NCBI GenBank assembly: GCA_046597375.1
Contig: JBKJKM010000177.1
Location: 1 to 8,158 of the forward strand
Length of the DNA stretch: 8,158 nucleotides
Reading direction: 5' to 3'
Source of the DNA: DATLED01 sp046597375
Lineage (GTDB): Bacteria; Actinomycetota; Acidimicrobiia; Acidimicrobiales; CADCTF01
Every line of letters starts with the position of its first letter. Positions within the stretch are counted from its first letter, which is position 1. The translations under genes and the position numbers were made by a program. The notes beneath the pieces were generated by a model. The model worked only from the letters and a program-made list of their open reading frames with translations, was not told the DNA's origin and made no database searches. Positions 1-5,852 of this stretch are shown here, piece after piece.

Positions 1-237
1 CGGCACCAGCGTCGCGCCGAGCACTGGTTCATCGTCTCGGGCGTCGCGCTGGTGACGCTCGACGGTACGGACCATCCGCTCGCGGCAGGCGGCGCCATCG
101 ACATCCCCAGAGGAGCAGCCCACCGCATCGCAAACGTCGGTCAAGACTCGCTCGTCTTCATCGAGGTTCAGCACGGTGACTACTTCGGCGAGGACGACAT
201 CGAACGGCTGGACGACGACTTCGGCCGTGTCGGATGA
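1..237 (+). CDS. Phosphomannose isomerase type II cupin (C-terminal part, 5' truncated)
   Basis: The gene enters from the left edge; only its last 78 codons are here, read in frame from base 1 to TGA at 235-237. The fragment is the C-terminal half of a cupin barrel in the type II mannose-6-phosphate isomerase family. Visible landmarks are AEHWFIVSG (fragment residues 6-14), IPRGAAHR (35-42, with a likely metal-ligand His41), IEVQHGDYFGEDDIER (54-69) and the closing DDDFGR. These enzymes interconvert fructose-6-phosphate and mannose-6-phosphate in the cytoplasm for GDP-mannose supply. The missing N-terminus decides whether this is a stand-alone isomerase or the tail of a fused mannose-1-phosphate guanylyltransferase. 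An internal GTG at 52 is inside the domain and is not a plausible start. Family assignment is firm; exact enzyme type is open. Confidence 0.9.
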   Translation, partial: RHQRRAEHWFIVSGVALVTLDGTDHPLAAGGAIDIPRGAAHRIANVGQDSLVFIEVQHGDYFGEDDIERLDDDFGRVG

Positions 238-277
238 CCGTCCCTGTCGCCGGGTGATTGGCCGTCAGCTCATGCAA

Positions 278-299
278 CGCCGGTCATGTCAGACCGGCG
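278..299. terminator. Hairpin between convergent cupin and SGNH genes
   Basis: A perfect 8-bp inverted repeat, CGCCGGTC (278-285) and GACCGGCG (292-299), flanks the 6-nt loop ATGTCA. It sits at the convergence of two genes, and the loop contains the stop codon of the SGNH gene (minus-strand TGA at 291-289). No T-tract follows in either direction, which is common for proposed actinobacterial terminators. A bidirectional terminator is the simplest reading; it is inferred from structure and position only. Confidence 0.55.
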
Positions 300-1293
300 A
301 GGTCGGCGGCGCCGGAAGACCCGGCTGAGACGATCGCAGTGGGATGCCGCTCGGCCATACCTCATCGATGAGGATGTCCCGGATCGCGGTCATCCCCCCG
401 AGGTTCGGGTGAACCGGAGCGGCTGCGTTCACAGGCACGATCGGCTCGACCCACCGGATAGCCGGGAGGTCGCAGGCCGTGTGGCCAGCGCTCGGCGCGT
501 AGACGTCGACATAGCTGGTGACCTCGCTGTAGGTGCGGTCGGACGCGCCTGCGACGGACGCAATCATGGCGTTGAGAGCCTCCTGAATGCTGCGCAGGTA
601 CTGCGCGTCCTGCTCGCCGACTCCCATCGCCTCGCACCGCGCTGTCTGGCCGATCTTGAAGATCGCTGAGTAGCCGAGCACGTACACCTTTGCCGCCGGC
701 GCGCGGCGGTGAATTTCGTCGAGCACGGCGGCGATCTTCGGTCCGGTCTCCGCGATCCGCTGGAACGGCTGCTCGGCGGCGACCGTCTCGCGGCAACCGG
801 CGCCGGTGAGGGCGCCCTCGCCGCACGTGGTCGCCAAGCTGCCGAAGCCGATGTCGTTGCCGCCGATCTGCAGGGTGACGATGTCGGTGGTCAGGGCCAA
901 CGCGTCGAGCTGTGGCGGGTTGCCGGGGTGGCCGGTGTTGACAACCGGCACGCTGTTCTCGTTGAACTCCTGTTCGGGTGACACGCCGTGGGTTTCCCAC
1001 ATGTGCTTCGTGCTGGCGCCGCTGCACGTGACATCTACCAAGGCGACGACGAGTTGCCGGGCGACCTGATGGGCGTAGTTGTTGCCCGATCGGAGGCACC
1101 CGAACGGCTGCTCGTACTGCACCGGAACGAGTGGGCCGGAGGCGAAGGAATCCCCGAGCGCCACCATGGACTTCGGGCCCGCCTGGGCGCTGGGCGCGGC
1201 GACGCTGGGCGAGGCGAACGGCGCCGCAAGGGAAGTGGCGCACACCGCGCCCAGGAGGGCGAGTCGGCGGCGGGTGCTCGTGCGAGGCGGCAT
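289..1293 (-). CDS. Secreted SGNH/GDSL-family hydrolase (lipase or esterase-like)
   Basis: 334 residues. The N-terminus is a Sec signal peptide: Arg-rich start, hydrophobic stretch at about 11-32, likely cleavage near AQA-GP (36-39). The SGNH blocks follow in order: ALGDSFASG with nucleophile Ser49 (block I), oxyanion Asn70 in GNNYAHQ as a candidate for the middle block, IGGNDIGFG with Asn146 (block III), and VHPNLGG with His295 (block V). No Asp lies three residues before His295 (it is Ala292), so the enzyme may use a Ser-His dyad as described for Streptomyces scabies esterase. Six cysteines (66, 90, 157, 167, 220, 274) are spaced to form three disulfides, as in Streptomyces lipases of this family. 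Expected role is extracellular hydrolysis of an ester or lipid; the substrate is unknown. The ATG at 1293 has no clear Shine-Dalgarno sequence (upstream AATCTCTTCAC), but places the signal peptide exactly at the start. It is divergent from the Nudix gene. Confidence 0.92.
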   Translation of the reverse strand: MPPRTSTRRRLALLGAVCATSLAAPFASPSVAAPSAQAGPKSMVALGDSFASGPLVPVQYEQPFGCLRSGNNYAHQVARQLVVALVDVTCSGASTKHMWETHGVSPEQEFNENSVPVVNTGHPGNPPQLDALALTTDIVTLQIGGNDIGFGSLATTCGEGALTGAGCRETVAAEQPFQRIAETGPKIAAVLDEIHRRAPAAKVYVLGYSAIFKIGQTARCEAMGVGEQDAQYLRSIQEALNAMIASVAGASDRTYSEVTSYVDVYAPSAGHTACDLPAIRWVEPIVPVNAAAPVHPNLGGMTAIRDILIDEVWPSGIPLRSSQPGLPAPPTSPV

Positions 1294-1390
1294 GTGAAGA
1301 GATTCGACGCTCGCGTCGCCCGCGCCTGCTCCGGCGACCGGGGGGTACCGTCGTCGCCATGACTCTGCACGATCGTCGAGTGCCCGGAGC
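1294..1390. promoter_or_regulatory. Divergent intergenic region between SGNH and Nudix genes
   Basis: These 97 bp must hold the promoters of both flanking divergent genes. A TAnnnT-type -10 candidate, TACCGT, lies at 1346-1351 on the plus strand, 39 bases before the Nudix GTG, without a recognisable -35. An imperfect inverted repeat, GGCGAC (1333-1338) and GTCGCC (1354-1359), flanks it and could be an operator or simply GC-rich chance. No promoter for the SGNH gene could be picked out. Confidence 0.3.
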
Positions 1391-1975
1391 GTGATCCGAC
1401 CTGGATTCGGGATGCGGCACCCCGACGTCGATGCTGTCCTCGCCGAGGCGACGCCGATCGATGCGATGGATCACGTCTGGCCGGGTCCCCTGCCGCTGCG
1501 CATTGTCGGTTACGGCGCCGACTGGGAGTGGCCCGATGAGCTCATCCTCTCCGTCCGCTGCATCGTCGTGGTCGACGACCGTTTCGTCATGTGCACGAAT
1601 CGAGATGGCAGCCATGCCTGGCCGGGCGGACGCCGCGAGGCGGGCGAGACCTACGCGGAAACTGCGGTCCGGGAGGTGCACGAGGAGACGGGCTATGTGT
1701 TCGACCGCGATTCCCTCGCGCACCTCGGGTGGCTTCACTACGAGCACAGGAGTCCGATGTCGCCAGGGAGCACGTGGCCTTACCCCGACTTCGTCCAGGT
1801 TGTCTTTGCCGCTCGGGCGGCCAGCCGAGATGTTGCCGACTGGACAGACACGGAAGGCTACGAACTGTCGTCGCGTCTCGTGACCATGGACGAAGCGGTC
1901 CGATGCATGGAGGACAACCCGGTCTGCATCACGTTCATGCGTCGCGCTGTCGCAGCATTTGAGCCGTCCAGCTGA
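1391..1975 (+). CDS. Nudix hydrolase
   Basis: 194 residues. The Nudix box GX5EX7REUXEEXGU is complete: Gly80, Glu86, then REVHEETGY at 94-102, so the catalytic helix and its metal-binding glutamates are intact. The fold begins with strand LILSVRCIVVVDDRFVMC (51-68), followed by WPGGRREAGE. About 50 residues precede the domain, longer than a minimal MutT-type protein; I do not recognise them. Such enzymes hydrolyse X-linked nucleoside diphosphates in the cytoplasm; residues outside the box do not tell me the substrate. The GTG at 1391 is the earliest start, with GGAG only one base upstream, which is too close. The ATG at 1412 (residue 8) is an alternative. It is a single gene, divergent from the SGNH hydrolase and convergent with the methyltransferase. 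Confidence 0.9.
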   Translation: MIRPGFGMRHPDVDAVLAEATPIDAMDHVWPGPLPLRIVGYGADWEWPDELILSVRCIVVVDDRFVMCTNRDGSHAWPGGRREAGETYAETAVREVHEETGYVFDRDSLAHLGWLHYEHRSPMSPGSTWPYPDFVQVVFAARAASRDVADWTDTEGYELSSRLVTMDEAVRCMEDNPVCITFMRRAVAAFEPSS

Positions 1976-2108
1976 CTGCAGAAGAAGATGAACTCGCGCT
2001 GGTCCTCGGGGGTCCTCCTCGCGAGAGAAGAGGTGGCAATCACGGCCGCCGCTCCCGGGTTCGATGCTCGTGGCGCGAAGGATCGGGCCCCGTGGAGTGC
2101 TGGAGCGG
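1976..2108. other. Convergent intergenic gap, no gene
   Basis: 133 bp separate the ends of the Nudix and methyltransferase genes. No coding frame with family character was found. An 8-base palindrome, CTCGCGAG, and short GC-rich repeats occur, but no stem is convincing enough to call a terminator, although one is expected here. Confidence 0.4.
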
Positions 2109-2858
2109 TCAGTCCGCCGCCGTCAACCAGAAGGCGAACCCGGTTGCCGCCTCGTCGGCGGCAGCCCCGTCCTCTCTGAGCACGGCGACGGTCGAGAGGC
2201 CGGCCGATGCCGCCAGTTCTCGAAAGCTCTCCTGCGTGTGCCAGTGCACGACCCAGGGACGCTCGAGTGACATGGGGTGGGCGCCGACGCGCTCGTAGTG
2301 GGTCATGGTCTCCTGACGTCGATCCGCCTCGACGCGCGTCGCCGACCTGATCCAGAAGCGGATGATCGAACCGTCGGGCTCAACGGCCTCGCGCACCCGC
2401 CCGAGTTCTTCCTCGGAGACGACCTCGGGGATGAAGAGCGGCACCAACGCCGCCCCGCCGTCGGCCAGGTGCGACCGTATGCGACCGAGCGCACGCGCCG
2501 CCGCAACGTCGTCGACAAGCAGGTTGAACGTCGGCCCCGCCAGGAAGATCGTGCGGTACCGCCGGCCGATATCGAGGTCTTCCATCCGTTGCTCGTGCAC
2601 GACAACGTCGAGCCCCGCGTCCTCGGCACGCCGGCGGCACCGGGCGAGCATGTCGGGCGAGGAGTCGATTCCCTCGACGTCGAGGCCCCGGCGTCGTAGC
2701 TCCAACAGGGGGTCGCCATCGCCGCAGCCGAGCTCGAGAGCGGGCTCCCCCGACAAGGCGATGAAGCGGGCATAGGGCTCCGGGTCCTGTACGACTGACC
2801 GGAGCGGCCCGTAGAGGTCGGCGACCAGGCCCGTGTAGAACGACGCCGGGTCCGTCAC
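2109..2858 (-). CDS. Class I SAM-dependent methyltransferase
   Basis: 249 residues with the standard Rossmann methyltransferase order: motif I LELGCGDG (41-48) for SAM binding, acidic end of strand 2 GIDSS with Asp65, RMEDL (91-95) for adenine contact, the strand-4 region IFLAGPTFNLL (104-114), and LADGG (131-135) before strand 5. A C-terminal antiparallel region ends in VHWHTQESFRELAASAGL (204-221), the usual last helix and strand of small-molecule methyltransferases. It should transfer a methyl group from SAM to a small acceptor in the cytoplasm; the acceptor is not evident. The GTG at 2858 overlaps the stop of a doubtful upstream ORF in a GTGA arrangement. Only weak ribosome-binding sequence (CAGGG) precedes it, so translational coupling would make sense if that ORF is real. 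It converges with the Nudix gene across 133 bp. Confidence 0.9.
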   Translation of the reverse strand: MTDPASFYTGLVADLYGPLRSVVQDPEPYARFIALSGEPALELGCGDGDPLLELRRRGLDVEGIDSSPDMLARCRRRAEDAGLDVVVHEQRMEDLDIGRRYRTIFLAGPTFNLLVDDVAAARALGRIRSHLADGGAALVPLFIPEVVSEEELGRVREAVEPDGSIIRFWIRSATRVEADRRQETMTHYERVGAHPMSLERPWVVHWHTQESFRELAASAGLSTVAVLREDGAAADEAATGFAFWLTAAD

Positions 2859-3100
2859 CCCGGAGCCCTGCCGTCCGGAGGCCGCGCGACGATGCCCGAC
2901 CCTACGGGGAACTCGAGTGAACCCAGCACCGTTGCGAACATAGACGACGTCCCCATGTCGGCGATGAGTTGAAGCACCGAGTCATTGTCGAGACACTCGA
3001 CGACCTCCGGGACTTTTGGTCGTCGGATATCGCTCAGTGCCTCGTGCAGGTGGAGGCTCGCCCAGTCTGGAGGCGCAGGTGGCTGCTTGCAGGGCGACAC
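2855..3100 (-). CDS. Doubtful 81-residue ORF upstream of the methyltransferase
   Basis: An ATG-started 81-codon frame ends with TGA inside the sequence GTGA that also starts the methyltransferase, the usual geometry of translational coupling. The predicted protein has an acidic, helix-prone middle (PEVVECLDNDSVLQLIADMG) and a Pro/Arg-rich tail. I recognise no family, no signal peptide and no membrane segment. The competing plus-strand extension of kinase 1 over the same bases looks like a shadow. The frame could be a small real gene, the degraded remnant of a longer one, or chance in GC-rich DNA. Confidence 0.3.
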   Translation of the reverse strand: MSPCKQPPAPPDWASLHLHEALSDIRRPKVPEVVECLDNDSVLQLIADMGTSSMFATVLGSLEFPVGSGIVARPPDGRAPG

Positions 3101-3148
3101 CGTCGCTTCGGTCGCGGGTCGGTCAGTTGGTGCATAGCCTTTGGTGGC
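2859..3148. other. Gap between methyltransferase and kinase 1 starts
   Basis: About 290 bp lie between the divergent starts of the methyltransferase and APH-fold kinase 1. Apart from the doubtful minus-strand ORF (2855-3100), I see no gene. The plus-strand frame of kinase 1 stays open back to 2969, but the extra 60 residues have no APH character (Arg/Trp-rich, RRRWLLAGRHRRFGRG) and mirror the opposite frame, so I treat them as untranslated. Promoters for both flanking genes should lie here. Confidence 0.4.
3135..3140 (+). promoter_or_regulatory. Possible -10 element for a leaderless kinase 1 transcript
   Basis: TAGCCT fits the actinobacterial TAnnnT -10 pattern and ends 8 bases before the ATG at 3149, the spacing that gives a transcript beginning at or next to the start codon. 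The absence of a strong Shine-Dalgarno sequence before that ATG agrees with leaderless translation. No -35 hexamer is visible at 17-18 bp. A six-base match of this degeneracy can occur by chance. Confidence 0.25.
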
Positions 3149-4114
3149 ATGGGTACTGGTCGGGATCCCAAGCCGTTCGACTCGACCCTGAACCGCATGT
3201 ACAACCGGGTGGCGCTCGACCAGCTGTCATCTCATCTGTCGCAGACCTATGGGGTCGAGGTGGCTCGCACGGAGCAGCTCGATGTCGGTGTCATCCGCGT
3301 CGATAGGCGCGATGGGCCGACGTGGGTGGCCCGCATCTTTTCGACCCTGCGACCGGCGTCGGCGACCGAAGGTGACGCAGCCATTCTTCGTCACTTGCAA
3401 AAGCACGAGTTCCCTGCTGAGCGGCTCGCGGCTGTTGACCCTGTCAGCTCGCTCGAGGGCCAGCAGGTGCTCGTGACGGAGTTCGTGCCCTCTGCGAAAC
3501 GCAAGTTGGAGCCGGACGCGTACGAGATCATCGGACGACTCCAAGCTCGGCTGCACGCGCTGCCACTCCCAAGGAACGAGGCTGCTCGTCCCGCTGGCGC
3601 GCTCCATCACTTCGAAATGGGTTCGCGCCGTGATGAGCTCGATGCTGCAGCCGCTTGGCTCGATCAAGTCGAGGAGCGAGTTCCCGGTTCTGGCCGTCCT
3701 CACCTTGACAAGCTTCGACATGCGCTGAGCGTTGCCGACGACGGGGTCGGCCTGCCACAAGCCGTGATCCATCCGGATCCCGTCCCCAAGAACATGGTAC
3801 GCACCGACTCGGGCTACACCTACGTGGACTGGACTGGGGCAGGGGTTGGGCCGCGTGTCGTGTCGCTGGCATGGATCCTCTCGCCGCGCATCATTGCGGG
3901 ATACGAGGAGACCGCCGCGATCTCCGACGAGGAGTGGGATCGACTTCCGGGCGTCATCTACGGTCGCAAGCTCATCGACCTGTGCTTCGGACTCTGCCTG
4001 AACCCGGAGCGGGCGACGTCGATGGTAAAGCGGATCGGGGCCATCAAGCGCGACGCCAAGCAACGTGCCGACCAGTCACGCGTCCGTGAAGGTCGGACTG
4101 TCGCAGGCAGCTGA
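3149..4114 (+). CDS. APH-fold phosphotransferase 1 (HPD catalytic loop)
   Basis: 321 residues from the ATG at 3149. It belongs to the aminoglycoside phosphotransferase / kinase-like fold. The N-lobe strand carries WVARIF, with Arg62 in the usual ATP-lysine position, followed by helix-C Glu74. The hinge is VLVTEFVPS (107-115). The catalytic loop is IHPDPVPKN (207-215): Asp210 and Asn215 are in place, but the usual HGD glycine is Pro209. The metal-binding segment is YVDWTGAGVGPR with Asp227. ATP-dependent phosphorylation of a small hydroxylated molecule is expected; family members include many non-antibiotic kinases, so resistance should not be assumed. An ATG at 3197 (MYNRVALD) is an alternative start close to the expected domain edge. 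The open frame upstream to 2969 looks spurious. It has no co-directional neighbour and converges with kinase 2 across only 14 bp. Confidence 0.85.
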   Translation: MGTGRDPKPFDSTLNRMYNRVALDQLSSHLSQTYGVEVARTEQLDVGVIRVDRRDGPTWVARIFSTLRPASATEGDAAILRHLQKHEFPAERLAAVDPVSSLEGQQVLVTEFVPSAKRKLEPDAYEIIGRLQARLHALPLPRNEAARPAGALHHFEMGSRRDELDAAAAWLDQVEERVPGSGRPHLDKLRHALSVADDGVGLPQAVIHPDPVPKNMVRTDSGYTYVDWTGAGVGPRVVSLAWILSPRIIAGYEETAAISDEEWDRLPGVIYGRKLIDLCFGLCLNPERATSMVKRIGAIKRDAKQRADQSRVREGRTVAGS

Positions 4115-4128
4115 GGCGGGACGGCGAT

Positions 4129-5046
4129 TCAGGTTCCCCATGGACGGAGGGCATGTTCGATCGACCACCCGAGCCCGCCCGTCGCTACTCCCGCACGTCG
4201 CAGCGAGAGGTGGTGCTGCAGGGCGAAAAGGCAGGTGGTCGACCAGAGCAGTTGCAGCAGATCGGATGACCATTCGACAGGCCCTGCCTCAGACCGGTAG
4301 CCGGCGAGCACGTCCTGCTCGTACCGGCCGCCCCACGTGGCGAACGCAACATCAGTTGCGTGCAGGTCGACGTGCGCCTTCTCGAAATCCAGAATTCCTG
4401 TCACCTTGCCGTGGTGAACCAGGACGTTCCACGGCATCAAATCGCCGTGCACAGCCGACACCGACAGGCCACCGAGATCTGTTGCTCGAAGTCGAGCGAG
4501 GGTCTGCTCCGTGAACTCGCCCATCCGCTTCGTGACCTCGTCAGCTCGGTCCGGGATCCGATGTGCGAGCACCTGTGGAAGGTCGTCAAGGAAGTCGGGA
4601 AGTCGTGCGGCCGCCTGATGCCGCAGCGTCCAACCCGGCCGCTGATCCGTCTCAACAGACGAGAGGTCTTTGTGCAGGCGGGCAAGCAGCCGCCCTCTCT
4701 CGAACGAAGTCGATCGGGTGGTTGCCATGGGCCGACCGGGCAGCCGACGCATCACCATCCAGATCCTTCCCTCCAGTTCCGTCGGCCCCGCGATGGCCTC
4801 GGGCACCGGCCACCCTCGGCTCGCAAGGCCCCGGATCAGCGATTGCTCCCAACCGACGGAAGCCCCCTCGTGGGTGGTGGCGAACCTTCGAAGAACGTAT
4901 CGGGCGGCGCCGATCGTGACGATCCAGTGTTCGTTCCCGGAGCCCGAGAGGCGCCTCACGCGAGAAGGCTTCACCCCAAGAAGCTCCCGTGTCGCTGCGC
5001 CAGGCCCCAGATCCACAAAGCAACAAGAGCGCAGTTGCCTGGTCAT
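4129..5046 (-). CDS. APH-fold phosphotransferase 2 (canonical HGD loop)
   Basis: 305 residues, APH/homoserine-kinase-like fold. The glycine-rich turn LSGSGNEHW (33-41) leads to the N-lobe strand YVLRRF (50-55), with Arg in the place of the ATP lysine. Glu67 is a candidate helix-C residue. The hinge is WMVMRRLPGRP (96-106). The catalytic loop VHGDLMPWNVL (199-209) is canonical, with base Asp202 and Asn207. The metal-binding motif is GILDFEKAHVD with Asp220. It is an ATP-dependent small-molecule kinase of unknown substrate. The start is well bounded: an in-frame TAG lies six bases before the ATG, and GAGGAA (5066-5061) sits 14 bases upstream, a slightly long spacing. It follows the MDMPI-like gene on the same strand after 27 bp, so the two are probably co-transcribed, and it ends 14 bp from kinase 1. 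Confidence 0.9.
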   Translation of the reverse strand: MTRQLRSCCFVDLGPGAATRELLGVKPSRVRRLSGSGNEHWIVTIGAARYVLRRFATTHEGASVGWEQSLIRGLASRGWPVPEAIAGPTELEGRIWMVMRRLPGRPMATTRSTSFERGRLLARLHKDLSSVETDQRPGWTLRHQAAARLPDFLDDLPQVLAHRIPDRADEVTKRMGEFTEQTLARLRATDLGGLSVSAVHGDLMPWNVLVHHGKVTGILDFEKAHVDLHATDVAFATWGGRYEQDVLAGYRSEAGPVEWSSDLLQLLWSTTCLFALQHHLSLRRAGVATGGLGWSIEHALRPWGT

Positions 5047-5073
5047 GCGCTAGGTATTTGTTCCTCAGGAGCC

Positions 5074-5823
5074 TCAAGGCCCGGGGAGGGCGCGACTGAA
5101 TTCATCGGGAGCGAAACCTGCGGGCGCCCTACCCAGGAGCAGGGCCAGCAGCTCAGCTCCGGTGCCGATGATCGTGGCGGCGGCCTCGTCGCCCGCCTGC
5201 GACACGACCCTTGGTCCGTCGACGGTCACTACCTGGCTGATCGCCATGTCCTTGGCAACGAGTAGCCACGAGGCGTGGATCGAAGTGTCGCCTTTTCGGT
5301 GGTTCGACCGGCGGCTGTTCAGCCACCCCAACCGCATCGGTAACACGTGGCGGACGAACACGTCGCTCCACGTCGTGAGACCGACGCCGAGGTCGGTGCC
5401 GTGCACCTCCACCTCGGTCAGTCGCGTCAGCGCCAGGCGCCTCAGCTCGACTGGGCCGAGGTCGGGATTGTCGAGCGGCTCGACTACTGGCAGCGTCCAG
5501 TCCTGGACGATGCGCCACGCATCGTGTAGAGCTTCGCTCTCCTCGCGGAGCGACGCCACGATGCCGGCGCCAGGCTCCCCCTGTCGGCCGACCAGCGTCA
5601 TCGGACGTTGCCGCGTCCGGCCCTGGGGGTAGTACGACGTAGACCGGCCAGCGAGGGCGTCATCGGTCATCCTCCGCAAAGCCTCGGCGCCATATCGGAG
5701 GTGGCAAGCGACCGTCAGCCGTGACCAGCCGGGCAACAGACTCGGCGCGTCGAGGTCGGCAGCTCCGAGGGCGGACACGACCTCCGACGTCGCAAGGTCC
5801 AGCTGATCGAGCACATCTTGCAT
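5074..5823 (-). CDS. Maleylpyruvate isomerase family (MDMPI, mycothiol-dependent type) protein
   Basis: 249 residues from the ATG at 5823. The N-terminal four-helix DinB/MDMPI domain shows SLLPGWSRLTVACHLRYGAEAL (residues 28-49) with His41, and LTEVEVHGTDLGVG (135-148) with Glu137 and His141. These match the His / Glu-x3-His metal triad of the family. The C-terminal domain ends in the typical TGAELLALLLGRAPAG (221-236). Characterised members use mycothiol, the actinobacterial thiol, for isomerisation or thiol transfer; the substrate here is unknown. The frame stays open upstream to 6003, but that extension is Arg-rich, lacks family character and is antisense to kinase 3, so the start at MQDVLDQLDL is much better. 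It is probably the first gene of a two-gene unit with kinase 2. Confidence 0.88.
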   Translation of the reverse strand: MQDVLDQLDLATSEVVSALGAADLDAPSLLPGWSRLTVACHLRYGAEALRRMTDDALAGRSTSYYPQGRTRQRPMTLVGRQGEPGAGIVASLREESEALHDAWRIVQDWTLPVVEPLDNPDLGPVELRRLALTRLTEVEVHGTDLGVGLTTWSDVFVRHVLPMRLGWLNSRRSNHRKGDTSIHASWLLVAKDMAISQVVTVDGPRVVSQAGDEAAATIIGTGAELLALLLGRAPAGFAPDEFSRALPGP

Positions 5824-5852
5824 GCCCGAAGACTGACGCAGTCCGCCACCAG
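5824..5852. promoter_or_regulatory. Very short divergent gap between MDMPI-like gene and kinase 3
   Basis: Only 29 bp separate the chosen starts of two divergent genes, so at least one promoter must lie inside the coding region of the other, or the kinase 3 start is wrongly placed. The palindrome CATG at 5821-5824 gives an ATG on both strands; the plus-strand ATG (5822) is one frame off kinase 3 and reaches TGA after four codons. No clear -10 or -35 is visible. Confidence 0.3.

Noticed and set aside
362..1747. 461-codon minus-strand open frame across the SGNH and Nudix genes
   Set aside because: The translation is Arg/Pro-rich without family character and overlaps two well-supported genes in other frames; it is a GC-rich shadow.
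2050..2085. GGGTTCGAT sequence resembling a tRNA T-loop or a tRNA-type attachment site
   Set aside because: The flanking bases form at most a 4-bp stem with a G-T pair, the loop lacks the usual pyrimidine at position 60, and no acceptor, D or anticodon arm is present on either strand.
2969..3148. N-terminal extension of kinase 1 (60 residues)
   Set aside because: The extension is Arg/Trp-rich, has no APH character and lies antisense to the doubtful minus-strand ORF; the APH N-lobe begins after 3149.
4360..5265. 301-codon plus-strand open frame over kinase 2 and the MDMPI-like gene
   Set aside because: It is the complement of two genes with clear motifs, and its own translation lacks domain features.
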